Source: Vibrio sinensis
GTDB taxonomy: Bacteria; Pseudomonadota; Gammaproteobacteria; Enterobacterales; Vibrionaceae
DNA length: 64,000 nucleotides
Direction: 5' to 3'
Assembly (NCBI RefSeq): GCF_003605645.1
Contig: NZ_QVMU01000008.1
Location: forward strand, 62,001 to 126,000
The notes beneath the pieces are model-generated. The model was given only the letters and a program-made list of their open reading frames with translations. It was not told the DNA's origin and made no database searches. The translations under genes were made by a program, and so were the position numbers. This document shows positions 20,262 through 29,285 of this stretch, piece after piece. Numbering within the stretch: position 1 is the first letter of the stretch; every line of letters begins with the position of its first letter.

Positions 20262-21101
20262 ATGAAAAATATAGGACGAAAAAGACGCCATTTGTTTGGT
20301 TTTAAAGCTGCTATCACGGCCTTGTTAAGTTTGGCTATTTCTCTACCTGCTTTGGCTAGCGAAACTCCAAACCTCGATAAAATTAACGATAGAGGTACAC
20401 TGCGTGTCGGAATGTCGACCTTTGTTCCTTGGGCAATGCGTAACAAGCAAGGCGATCTAATTGGTTTTGAAATTGATGTAGCTAAGCGCCTGGCTCAAGA
20501 CTCCGGCTGGAAAGTTGAATTTGTACCAACCGCTTGGGATGGCATCATTCCTGCCCTGCTGGCACAAAAGTTTGATGTTATCATTGGTGGTATGAGTGTA
20601 ACGCCTGAGCGCTCAAAGAGCGTACTCTTTACCACTCCTTACTCTCATTCTGGCGTCCAAGTAGCGGCAAATAAAGAGCTTGCTGAGGGCTTTTCGAAAT
20701 TGAGCGATTTTGATTCTCGTCGCGTGAAAATAGCCGCTCGCCGCGGTGCTTTCACCGTTCAAGTAGCCCGAGAGACATTCCCGAAAGCAAAAATCCTACA
20801 ATTTGATGACGATGCTCAAGCATTTCAAGAAGTGCTGAATGGCAATGCTCATGCGGTTATCGCATCAAGTCCAAAACCAGAACATGAAGCCATTATTCAT
20901 AGTGATAAATTGTTTATTCCTTTTAATGAACGTCTATCAAAAGGCAACGAAGCCTTTGCGGTTCGTTTAGGCGAGCAAGATAAAGAAGAATTCTTTAATC
21001 AATGGATTCAAGCACGTACTGATGATGGCTGGCTAAATGAACGCTACGAATATTGGTTTTCAACGCTTGATTGGCAAGACCAAATCGCATCTGGCCAATA
21101 A
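20262..21101 (+). CDS. ABC transporter periplasmic binding protein (SBP_bac_3)
   Basis: 279 residues from the ATG at 20262, which has AAAGGA upstream; an in-frame ATG at 20235 lies inside the previous gene and lacks a site. It has a signal peptide of about 32 residues ending ISLPALA. The core shows LRVGMSTFVPWAMRNKQGDLIGFEIDVAKRLA, then AWDGIIPALLAQKFDVIIGGMSVTPERSKSVLFTTPYS and a RRGAFTVQVARE loop, as in family-3 receptors. Ligand unknown; ectoine is proposed from the doeA neighbourhood. The aromatic residues suited to EhuB-like binding were not verified. Confidence 0.85.
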   Translation: MKNIGRKRRHLFGFKAAITALLSLAISLPALASETPNLDKINDRGTLRVGMSTFVPWAMRNKQGDLIGFEIDVAKRLAQDSGWKVEFVPTAWDGIIPALLAQKFDVIIGGMSVTPERSKSVLFTTPYSHSGVQVAANKELAEGFSKLSDFDSRRVKIAARRGAFTVQVARETFPKAKILQFDDDAQAFQEVLNGNAHAVIASSPKPEHEAIIHSDKLFIPFNERLSKGNEAFAVRLGEQDKEEFFNQWIQARTDDGWLNERYEYWFSTLDWQDQIASGQ

Positions 21102-21162
21102 TCTAGCCAGATACCTCAAAGCTAAGGGGTATTTGAGTACGACAACATAAAAGTGAGTAACT

Positions 21163-22077
21163 GTGACTAAAACGAACGCCTTAAACAAAGCAGAACTGGA
21201 AAGTACACCACCATGGCGATTGAATAAGCTCGATGTCATCTTGCTGCTATTGCTGATGATTGGCGTTGGCTGGCTTTATTATCGCTCATCCGCTGGTGTG
21301 AACTACCATTGGCGCTGGGCTGAGGCGTTTGAACTCATTTTCACTCCTCGTTCTGATGGAAGCTTACCGTACTTTTTCCAAGGTTTGGTTGCAACAATCC
21401 GTATCAGTTTATGGGGTATGTTGCTCGCACTAGGGCTAGGCACTATGGTGGGCCTAGCCAAGCAGTCTCGTTTGACATTACTGAGTATTCCTGCCAATGC
21501 GTTTATTCAATTGGTACGTAATATTCCACCATTGGTGTTTGTCTTTATTTTCTATTTTTTTGTATCTAGTCAACTTATCCCTCTACTTGGACTCGATGAG
21601 CTGCTACGCAATCATCACGGTGAGCTAAACCCATTACAATCATTTCTATTTGGCCCAGCCAACTTATGGGAAAACCTGTTTTCCGGTATTTTGTGTGTCG
21701 GAATTCTATCCGCCGCTTATGTTGCAGAAGTGGTTCGCTCTGGCTTAAGTAACCTACCTAAAGGTCAGTGGGAAGCTGCAGATTCACTTGGCCTATCAAC
21801 TTGGACTAAATATCGCTATGTAATTGCGCCTCAAGTTCTTGCGATGATCACCCCTGCACTGGCTGGACAAGCTATTTCATTAGTTAAAGACACTTCGATT
21901 GTGTCATTAATTTCCATCCAAGAAATGACATTCGCTGGCACAGAAATGGCTAACTCTTCTGGGTTAATTTTTGAGATTTGGCTCATTGTCGGTATGGCCT
22001 ACTTTGTGTTGTGTTTTGCTATCTCCCTTGCCTTTAGGCAACTCGAACAACGCGTTATTCGTTTTCAACAGTCCTAA
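21163..22077 (+). CDS. ABC transporter permease, His/Glu/Gln family (second)
   Basis: 304-residue permease beginning at a GTG. It has a first membrane segment near 23-40 and a large periplasmic stretch. The permease signature is FIQLVRNIPPLVFVFIFYFF, and the coupling loop is WEAADSLGLSTWTKYRYVIAPQVLAMITPALAGQ. It contains an insertion (about residues 145-175) between helices that the first permease lacks. Last gene of the importer operon. No clear terminator follows before nfeD. Confidence 0.85.
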   Translation: MTKTNALNKAELESTPPWRLNKLDVILLLLLMIGVGWLYYRSSAGVNYHWRWAEAFELIFTPRSDGSLPYFFQGLVATIRISLWGMLLALGLGTMVGLAKQSRLTLLSIPANAFIQLVRNIPPLVFVFIFYFFVSSQLIPLLGLDELLRNHHGELNPLQSFLFGPANLWENLFSGILCVGILSAAYVAEVVRSGLSNLPKGQWEAADSLGLSTWTKYRYVIAPQVLAMITPALAGQAISLVKDTSIVSLISIQEMTFAGTEMANSSGLIFEIWLIVGMAYFVLCFAISLAFRQLEQRVIRFQQS

Positions 22078-22178
22078 CGCATTTTCAACGACTCCCTACC
22101 CCAACGTATTTAGCTGGCTTAGCTATATATACTTAGTGTCATGTAGACCCTATTTATTGGGTCACATAAGGGGGTCGC

Positions 22179-23663
22179 ATGAAGCTGCGTATATTACTGC
22201 TCTCCACTCTATTTTGGTTCTCTGCTTGTGTGTGGGCAGATGACGTTTGGCTCGTTCCTATAAAAGGGGCAATAGGCCCAGCAACCAGTGATTATGTCAC
22301 TCGCGAAATCGAACTTGCCACAGAAGATAACATCAAATTAATTATCCTAGTCATGGATACTCCAGGTGGGCTCGATAGCGCCATGCGCGATATCATTAAA
22401 GCGATTACCTCGTCTTCAATCCCCATCGCTACTTGGGTTGGTCCATCGGGTGCCAGAGCCGCAAGTGCCGGAACGTATATATTGCTCGCAAGCCAAATCG
22501 CTGCGATGGCCGACGCCACGAATCTAGGGGCGGCTACACCAGTCAGTATTGGGCCACCTACTCAGCGCCCCTCACAAGAGCCTGAAGAACCACGAGCTAA
22601 AAATAGTCCATCTAAGGAGACACATCCTCAAACATTGGATTCTCAAGAAAACCGACATAATGAAGGTGATACTGCTAAGCCCGAAAAAGAGAAAAATAAC
22701 GCTGAAGTTCCTGCAAACACCGCGATGGAAAAGAAAGTGATTAATGATGCGCGCGCTTATATTAAAGGACTGGCACGCTTACATGGTCGCAACGCAGAAT
22801 GGGCTGAAACCGCCGTCAGTGAAGCAGCCAGCATTAATGCCAATGAAGCCTTGGCCTTAGGTGTTATCGACTTTATCGCCAATTCACCTGATTCATTAGT
22901 AAAACAAGCTGTCGGACGAACTCTGTTGATTCAAAATCAACCCACCACCTTTACTCTTAACGAACAACCTAGGTTAATTGAACGTGCTCCAGACTGGCGG
23001 GCGCAAATACTTGCCACAATCACTAACCCTAATGTTGCTTACATACTGATGCTCATTGGCATTTATGGATTGATTCTTGAATTTTACAACCCAGGTATCG
23101 GCCTACCCGGTGTCCTAGGGGGGATATGCCTGCTTGTCGCCATGTACTCATTCCAAATGCTCCCCGTCAATTACGCCGGGTTTGCGCTGATTTTGTTAGG
23201 TGTTGCGCTCATGGTTGCTGAAGCATTCAATCCAAGCTTTGGTATCTTGGGTCTAGGCGGTATCGTCGCGTTTGTACTCGGCTCTCTTTTCTTAATGGAT
23301 AATGCCGAACCAAACTTTCAGATAGCGCTCCCTTTGATTTTTGGATTTGCTATTTTTTCGGCGCTCATCATCTTCTTAATGTTAACGATGCTATTACGTA
23401 TTCGTCGTAAGCAAGTCACCACAGGTATTGATGCTTTTCCCGGTAAGCAAGCTGTCGTACTCGAGGGTTTTGTCGATGAACAAGCGGGTTTCTTACACGG
23501 AACCGTACTACTAGATGGTGCGCGTTGGGATGCCACCAGTGATAGTCCACACAAACAAGGTGAGAAAGTCACTATTACACAAATTAAAGGGTTAACACTG
23601 AATGTGACTAAAACAGAGAGAACTAAAGCCGCGAGAACTAAAGGCTTACCCGCTCAAAAATAG
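22179..23663 (+). CDS. NfeD-family membrane-bound serine protease
   Basis: 494 residues with a signal peptide (to VWA, about 20). A ClpP-like protease domain follows, with [17 protein letters not shown] and the nucleophile region [30 protein letters not shown]. It is interrupted by a hydrophilic, Pro/Glu/Lys-rich insertion (about 128-185) typical of long NfeD proteins. Several membrane helices (about 285-405) and a C-terminal OB-like NfeD domain complete it. Such proteins work with SPFH/stomatin partners in membrane quality control. Its partner gene follows 11 nt downstream. Confidence 0.88.
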   Translation: MKLRILLLSTLFWFSACVWADDVWLVPIKGAIGPATSDYVTREIELATEDNIKLIILVMDTPGGLDSAMRDIIKAITSSSIPIATWVGPSGARAASAGTYILLASQIAAMADATNLGAATPVSIGPPTQRPSQEPEEPRAKNSPSKETHPQTLDSQENRHNEGDTAKPEKEKNNAEVPANTAMEKKVINDARAYIKGLARLHGRNAEWAETAVSEAASINANEALALGVIDFIANSPDSLVKQAVGRTLLIQNQPTTFTLNEQPRLIERAPDWRAQILATITNPNVAYILMLIGIYGLILEFYNPGIGLPGVLGGICLLVAMYSFQMLPVNYAGFALILLGVALMVAEAFNPSFGILGLGGIVAFVLGSLFLMDNAEPNFQIALPLIFGFAIFSALIIFLMLTMLLRIRRKQVTTGIDAFPGKQAVVLEGFVDEQAGFLHGTVLLDGARWDATSDSPHKQGEKVTITQIKGLTLNVTKTERTKAARTKGLPAQK

Positions 23664-23674
23664 GAGGTCATCGT

Positions 23675-24445
23675 ATGATTATTTATACCTCAGGCGTTGT
23701 GCTGGTGCTACTGGTCGTCCTGCTCATCAACGTATTTAAAGTGTTACGCGAATATGAACGAGGCGTCGTTTTCTTCCTTGGTCGGTTCCAAGCAATCAAA
23801 GGGCCAGGGTTAATCATCCTTATTCCATTTATTCAACAAATGGTTCGGGTTGATCTAAGAACCATTGTACTTGATGTACCAACTCAAGATCTCATCACTC
23901 GAGACAATGTTTCTGTTCGAGTTAACGCCGTGGTTTATTTCCGCGTTATTGATCCACAGATGGCCATCAACAACATTGCCAGCTACTACGATGCAACAAG
24001 CCAGTTAGCTCAAACGACCCTACGTTCAGTACTTGGCCAGCATGAACTCGATGAACTCCTTTCTGAACGAGAACGACTTAACAAAGATCTTCAAGGTATT
24101 CTCGATCAACAAACTGACGATTGGGGGATAAAAATCGCGACCGTTGAAGTGAAACATGTTGATCTTAATGAAAGCATGGTACGAGCGTTGGCAAGACAAG
24201 CGGAAGCAGAAAGAAACCGCCGCGCCAAAGTGATTCATGCCACCGGTGAACTAGAAGCCTCTGCAAAATTGAAAGAAGCCGCTGATATGTTAAACAAAGC
24301 ACCGAATGCTCTTCAACTAAGATATATGCAAACCCTAACTGAGATAGCGACAGATAAAACTTCCACCATTATTTTCCCTATGCCAATCAATCTCGTTGAA
24401 ACCCTAAGTGAACTGGCAAAAAAAACTCGGGATAAAAATTCTTAA
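23675..24445 (+). CDS. SPFH/band-7 protein (slipin/stomatin-like)
   Basis: 256 residues. It has an N-terminal membrane hairpin (about 1-20) and then the band-7 domain: [46 protein letters not shown] and [22 protein letters not shown] helical C-terminal segment is rich in Ala/Glu/Arg ([22 protein letters not shown]), as in prokaryotic stomatins. AGGAGGTCATC precedes the ATG. It forms an operon with nfeD. Proposed scaffold for the protease and for membrane microdomains. Confidence 0.9.
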   Translation: MIIYTSGVVLVLLVVLLINVFKVLREYERGVVFFLGRFQAIKGPGLIILIPFIQQMVRVDLRTIVLDVPTQDLITRDNVSVRVNAVVYFRVIDPQMAINNIASYYDATSQLAQTTLRSVLGQHELDELLSERERLNKDLQGILDQQTDDWGIKIATVEVKHVDLNESMVRALARQAEAERNRRAKVIHATGELEASAKLKEAADMLNKAPNALQLRYMQTLTEIATDKTSTIIFPMPINLVETLSELAKKTRDKNS

Positions 24446-24590
24446 TCTAGGTGTTTTACCTATATTGGGTATAAAGAACCGTTAGTCTGGTGAACAGTTG
24501 ACCAAACGTAATAATTTCTTCGTCGGATCGTAAAAACACTCTACAATGCGCGCTTTCAACTGAATAGACATTGATTGAGTAGGCAGAGCA

Positions 24591-25286
24591 TTGAAACTAG
24601 GAAAAAGACTAACCCAAATCGCGTCCATGGTGGAAGATGACTATCAACATATTTGGGATTGTTGCTGTGATCATGGTTTGCTGGGAGCAACCCTACTAAA
24701 GCGCAACAGCGCACCCAATATTCACTTTGTCGATATCGTGCCGACTCTAATGGCTCAACTCGAAGCTAAGTTACAACAATTTTTCTCTGATTCAGCTCAC
24801 CAATGGCAGACACACTGCATGGATGTTTCACAAATTCCACTTGGTCAGTTTCAGGGCAAACATCTAATTATAATCGCAGGGGTTGGTGGCGACTTGATGG
24901 TTGAACTCGTTACGAACATTCACCAACGTCATCCTAAGTTAGATATCGATTTTTTACTCTGCCCTGTGCATCATCAATACACATTGCGTCATCAACTCGC
25001 ATCTTTTAATTTTGGATTGAAGCATGAGGTATTGGTCGAAGAAAACAATCGTTACTATGAGGTTATTCTAGCAAGTAATAAATTGATAAAAGGTAAACCG
25101 ATCAGTGTCGTTGGCGAAGCTATTTGGCAAACCCATTGCTCTAAACAGCATCAAACATGTCATAGCTATCTCACTACAACATTGACTCATTACCAACGTG
25201 TTGGATCAAGTAACACAGCAAACGTAACTGCTATTATTGAGCACTACCAGTCGGTAAATATCGCGCCATTATTCGTTGCTACATAA
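24591..25286 (+). CDS. trmK: tRNA (adenine(22)-N1)-methyltransferase TrmK family
   Basis: 231-residue SAM-dependent methyltransferase of COG2384. The start is a TTG (MKLGKRLTQIASMV, the usual family opening) preceded by AGGCAGAG. The SAM motif is in IWDCCCDHGLLGATLL, a variant of the usual D-GSDH loop. LIIIAGVGGDLMVELV follows, with LLCPVHHQYTLRHQL near residue 120-135. TrmK methylates A22 of certain tRNAs in other bacteria. The family assignment is firm and the exact substrate here is inferred. Confidence 0.8.
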   Translation: MKLGKRLTQIASMVEDDYQHIWDCCCDHGLLGATLLKRNSAPNIHFVDIVPTLMAQLEAKLQQFFSDSAHQWQTHCMDVSQIPLGQFQGKHLIIIAGVGGDLMVELVTNIHQRHPKLDIDFLLCPVHHQYTLRHQLASFNFGLKHEVLVEENNRYYEVILASNKLIKGKPISVVGEAIWQTHCSKQHQTCHSYLTTTLTHYQRVGSSNTANVTAIIEHYQSVNIAPLFVAT

Positions 25287-25649
25287 TAGATAACAACAGA
25301 CCTTTCTCGCGAACAACAGATGCTCTAGCTTTTTTAACGACTAATACAGCGTGCATTTTTGTCGTCACAATAAAAATACACACTGGAAAGCCGACCGTAT
25401 AGCCTATAAATTATTGATTTTCGTTATGATACTATTTGTATGCTATTCTTTATCAGTATTTGAGTTTATTTAATATAATTCCATATTATGAGTGGTAACT
25501 TAAACAATCAGCATACAACTTATTATTAAGCAATCTTTACTTATTGATACCTAAGAACAAGTGTAACTTCATCAATTAGTAGAAGAGTTCTCATTAGAAA
25601 AAACCACGTGTAATAGGTTTTTTCACTAACGTTAGACAGTAGAACCGAC
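25287..25649. other. intergenic region upstream of the EIIC-EAL gene
   Basis: About 360 bp, strongly AT-rich. A possible promoter is TTATCA, 18 bp, TATAAT around 25450-25480. No RNA gene, repeat array or terminator with a T run was recognised. Confidence 0.4.
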
Positions 25650-27677
25650 TTGGCATTAATTCGACGTTTTTTTAGCGGAATCTTACCCGCAAACACTATT
25701 TCTCATTCTTATCTGCATGATCTTTCTGCAATTGCATTATTGTTGCTGCCGCTAACGCTTGCTAATGCGACTGCCATTTTATTCGGCCATGCATTTCGGT
25801 TACTCGATTATTCAACAGTTTCAACGGTACTTTTTCAGCTATCTAACATGCTGATCAATATTTACCCATTATCATTTTGTGTGGTGGCAGGTTATTACCT
25901 ATCGCATAAAACCAGCATCAATAGTGCCGTTTTTATTATCTACTCTATTGCACTGTTTTATTTGGTATCGATTGAAAATGGCAGTTTATCCGCCGGTTAT
26001 TACCTGCCTAATAACCCATTTCTTGCGTTAATTAGTGCCTTAGTGACTTTTCTTTATTGCACACGCTTTAATCTGCGATTTTTAGAACCGCAAGCGCTAG
26101 ATTTTGCTTCTCGACTATTCAAGCACGTTGCACATTTTTTTGTGTTCATGATATCAGCACTCGCTATCTCGAAACTCACGGTAAAAATCGTCGCACTCTT
26201 TACCGATGTCATTGGTAACAATGGTGCGGATCCATTAACCTTTTTTGGTGGATTAACATACCAAACGATCTTGGGCCTATTAGGTGCAATAGGGATCAAC
26301 GGACACAATATGCTGTTCGCCACTAAGCAGCAACTCTATGCCACAACCCAAGCAAACTTTGCGGCCTATCAAGCAGGTGATGCGTCATTAAATGTGTTGA
26401 GTCAGGGCTTTTATGATGCCTTTACTTCAATGGGAGGCTCAGGCGGTAGCATCAGTTTGTTGCTATGTATCTTGTTATTTTCGCGTTCTCGTAATCACAT
26501 AATGTTGGCACTAGCCGCCACACCACTCGTGATTTTCAATATCAATGAAGTACTTTTGTTTGGGTTGCCTATCATTTTTAACCCAATCATGATTGTGCCG
26601 TTTATTCTCGTCCCATTAGTCAGTTTCGTGCTAACTTACTTTGCAATTACCTATGGCTTTGTTCCTCCCGTCGAAAGTATTGTGAATTGGATGACGCCAC
26701 CTCTGTTTAGCGGTTATATCGCAATGGGTGACAACATTATTGGCTCATTGTTGCAGTTGGTTATTATTGTGATTGGCATATTTATCTATCGACCGTTCTA
26801 TCTCATGTTTTCAGGTAAATACTCTGTGCATTTACAGTCGATAGAACAAGTTTCAAGCATTGAAAAATCAACCTTTAAGAGCTTGTTAGATAATGTAAGA
26901 AGCGCGACAGCGAGTAGCATGAATAAGTCACTAGCCCAGCAACGACTTTCAAGTATGATGCATGAGGGCGAGTTAGTGATGCATTATCAAGTGCTTCAAT
27001 CAGTTGCGACGGAAAAAATCGTTTCATACGAAGCATTGTTGCGTTACAAAGATGGCTCAGGGAAATTATGCCCGCCAACATTTATTAACGACTTTCAACT
27101 CCTCAACGCAATGCCGATGTTAGATCGCGCAGTGATAGAACAAGTACTAAAAGACATGCAAAAATTACCACTGTCGAGCGAGCAACGCGTGGCAATTAAT
27201 ATTTCTGTAGCGTCTATCGGTCAAGGGGATTTCGTTAACCATTTACTCTCACGTTTAGCACACTATGAGATTTCACCGACATGGCTGGAACTCGAAATCA
27301 CCGAAGAAGCCATTATAAACGATAAAATGCATCTGCTTGGCACTATGGAGAAGTTGCAATCAGAGGGTATCTTGATTGCGATGGATGACTTTGGCACCGG
27401 TTATGCGTCATTTCCTCACTTAATTAAATACCCATTTAATAAGGTGAAACTGGACCGCTCATTATTGCTAGGCTCAACAACACCAAAGGGAAGAGACCTT
27501 TATCATCTCGTGGCACAATTGGGTTCTGTCACCAACTGTATTATGGTTGCAGAGGGGGTTGAAACTCGGGAAGAATACGATTTTATCGCTGAATGTGGTG
27601 TTGATGTCGTTCAGGGCTATTTAATTGCTCGCCCTCAACCGCTTGCCGATATCATAGAAAAATATCACTCTGCTTAG
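25650..27677 (+). CDS. membrane EIIC-like/EAL-domain cyclic-di-GMP phosphodiesterase
   Basis: 675 residues from a TTG start. About residues 15-390 form a polytopic membrane region resembling the PTS cellobiose-type EIIC domain (GNNGADPLTFFGGLTYQTILGLLGAIGINGHN, and VLLFGLPIIFNPIMIVPFILVPL). About 415-670 is an EAL domain with all catalytic signatures: YEALLRY, INIS, ELEITEEA, DDFGTGYASF, VKLDRSLL, VAEGVETREEYDF and QGYLIARP. It should therefore hydrolyse c-di-GMP. The membrane part probably senses a sugar or other solute. No EIIA/EIIB partner is adjacent. Confidence 0.87.
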   Translation: MALIRRFFSGILPANTISHSYLHDLSAIALLLLPLTLANATAILFGHAFRLLDYSTVSTVLFQLSNMLINIYPLSFCVVAGYYLSHKTSINSAVFIIYSIALFYLVSIENGSLSAGYYLPNNPFLALISALVTFLYCTRFNLRFLEPQALDFASRLFKHVAHFFVFMISALAISKLTVKIVALFTDVIGNNGADPLTFFGGLTYQTILGLLGAIGINGHNMLFATKQQLYATTQANFAAYQAGDASLNVLSQGFYDAFTSMGGSGGSISLLLCILLFSRSRNHIMLALAATPLVIFNINEVLLFGLPIIFNPIMIVPFILVPLVSFVLTYFAITYGFVPPVESIVNWMTPPLFSGYIAMGDNIIGSLLQLVIIVIGIFIYRPFYLMFSGKYSVHLQSIEQVSSIEKSTFKSLLDNVRSATASSMNKSLAQQRLSSMMHEGELVMHYQVLQSVATEKIVSYEALLRYKDGSGKLCPPTFINDFQLLNAMPMLDRAVIEQVLKDMQKLPLSSEQRVAINISVASIGQGDFVNHLLSRLAHYEISPTWLELEITEEAIINDKMHLLGTMEKLQSEGILIAMDDFGTGYASFPHLIKYPFNKVKLDRSLLLGSTTPKGRDLYHLVAQLGSVTNCIMVAEGVETREEYDFIAECGVDVVQGYLIARPQPLADIIEKYHSA

Positions 27678-27717
27678 TTTTTTGACAACTTTTAGCACAT
27701 GAGCGCCACTTGTAACT

Positions 27718-27741
27718 GAGGACGGTTTATATACCGTCCTC
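27718..27741. terminator. hairpin between convergent EAL gene and slyB
   Basis: A 9-bp perfect stem GAGGACGGT/ACCGTCCTC with a 6-nt loop lies between the two convergent genes. No T run follows on either strand, so termination activity is uncertain. Confidence 0.45.
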
Positions 27742-27767
27742 TCACAAATCAACACTAAAAGATATAA

Positions 27768-28244
27768 TTAACGTGGTACGACTCTCGCATTGTCACCATC
27801 GACATTAACTTGTACTGGTTGGCCAGGTTGGAAAATCATATTCGGATTGGCTTCTTGAACAATCGCAATCACCTGACCGTCTTCAAGTTGAATGGTAAGG
27901 TTTACACCGTTACGTTGACCAGCTGCGCCAGCGGCTTCACTACCAGCATACCCACCCAGTAAACCGCCACCAATTGCCGCAATATCCGAACCTGTACCGC
28001 CACCGACTTTAGAACCCAAAAGCCCACCGATAGCCGCCCCTGCGATAGTCCCAATGACATTGGTTTGATCAGAAGCGTCAATCGTGACCGGCTCAGCTTT
28101 AACAATAGTGCCATAGTAAACTTGTTGGATAGAGCGAGTTTCACTTGCCCCATATGCATCGCCATATGGGTTTGGGGAAGAACACCCCGTCAAAGTTACA
28201 AACGAAAGCGCAACTAACATACTTACACTGATTTTTTTCATCAT
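27768..28244 (-). CDS. slyB: SlyB-like outer-membrane glycine-zipper lipoprotein
   Basis: 158 residues, with a lipoprotein signal peptide and lipobox LTGC (Cys about 21). The order of motifs follows E. coli SlyB (155 residues): SETRSIQQVYYGTIVKAEPV, NVIGTIAGAAIGGLLGSKVGGGTGSDIA (glycine zipper) and a C-terminal LEDGQVIAIVQEANPNMIFQPGQPVQV. SlyB stabilises outer-membrane proteins under envelope stress in enterics. Monocistronic, with its own upstream region. Confidence 0.9.
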   Translation of the reverse strand: MMKKISVSMLVALSFVTLTGCSSPNPYGDAYGASETRSIQQVYYGTIVKAEPVTIDASDQTNVIGTIAGAAIGGLLGSKVGGGTGSDIAAIGGGLLGGYAGSEAAGAAGQRNGVNLTIQLEDGQVIAIVQEANPNMIFQPGQPVQVNVDGDNARVVPR

Positions 28245-28477
28245 ATGGCCAACCTCAAAGGCTTATCTACTATCAAAAGTATAGATGTATCACCTTTTAC
28301 ATGCTGTGAAATCGATGAAAAGTTAGTTTTTACTCTTATTGGTTGATATTAATGCAGTTCTTAATGAAAACACTTTACCTTGTGGATAATAATCAAGTTG
28401 GGCGCCTTGTTATTGCTCAATTTCTGAGTAGAGTTCTAGCCCGCAACAGACGGATAACTAAGCACCAAATAAACACA

Positions 28478-29092
28478 TTACCTAAGCAATAAATATTTGG
28501 GGAAACTTTTCTTCGTTACCACAATATAAATCCTAAATACTGCGATAAACACAATACTGATAATAGTATTCACATCGCTATTCATGCCTAAGCGTGAGAG
28601 TAATACAAACAACGAGCACCCCATGATGACAGGCGTCGCATAGAACTCAGTATTGTTGAACATCGTTGGGCGGTTAACAAGAATATCCCGCACTACACCG
28701 CCAAATACCGCTGTAATCATCCCCATTGTAATCGCTACATAAGCCGCATAATCTTGATGAATCATCCGCTTTGTCACTAATACAGAGAAAATCGAAATAC
28801 CAATGGCATCGAGCAGTAATATGAGTCGCTCTACTTTACGTTTTCTCAGATCAGGGGCCATAAGAAAACCAACCAATGAGCTGATAATCGCAGCCCAAAA
28901 ATAAGATGGAGATTGAATCCAAAACACTTGATCGGTAGAAAGAATAACATCGCGCACGGTCCCGCCACCTAATGCTGTTACCCAGCCAAGCACCAACACA
29001 CTGATAATATCTTTACCTTTATTAGCTCCACTGAGCACTGCACTAAGTGCAAAAGCACAAATACAGATGATTTCTATGACATGAACAAACAT
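28478..29092 (-). CDS. TRIC/UPF0126 family membrane protein
   Basis: 204 residues with seven predicted membrane helices, arranged as two repeats of a three-helix unit. Each repeat carries the glycine-rich motif (GWVTALGGGTVRDVILS at about 35-50, and MITAVFGGVVRDILVNRP at about 120-137). Bacterial members form cation channels related to eukaryotic TRIC; the physiological ion is not evident here. It stands alone between slyB and the gad operon. Confidence 0.87.
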   Translation of the reverse strand: MFVHVIEIICICAFALSAVLSGANKGKDIISVLVLGWVTALGGGTVRDVILSTDQVFWIQSPSYFWAAIISSLVGFLMAPDLRKRKVERLILLLDAIGISIFSVLVTKRMIHQDYAAYVAITMGMITAVFGGVVRDILVNRPTMFNNTEFYATPVIMGCSLFVLLSRLGMNSDVNTIISIVFIAVFRIYIVVTKKSFPKYLLLR

Positions 29093-29156
29093 ACGATTAC
29101 GACTTTATCACGAGACCTTTAAACCAAAGTCTTTAAAATAAGATTCTTAAAATGAC

Positions 29157-29188
29157 AAAGGCCAACTGCATATACAATTGGCCTTTTT
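29157..29188. terminator. terminator after the gadC-glsA-gadB operon
   Basis: A 9-bp stem AAAGGCCAA/TTGGCCTTT, extended past a C-A mismatch by two further pairs. It has a T5 run on the + side and a T-rich flank on the - side, about 100 bp downstream of gadB. Confidence 0.65.
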
Positions 29189-29285
29189 ACTAATGTCTAC
29201 CCGATGATACTTTGTGGTCTATTGCCAATCAGCATCTGCAAATCGTGTAGATCATTAAAATACGCAGTAAATCATACTATCGTCA

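Noticed and set aside
22300..22740. Short open frames on either strand within the nfeD gene
   Set aside because: They are frame shadows of a full-length gene with clear domains and ribosome site.
24446..24590. Possible small RNA or tRNA between the slipin gene and trmK
   Set aside because: No cloverleaf, no terminator hairpin with T run and no conserved RNA motif could be found.
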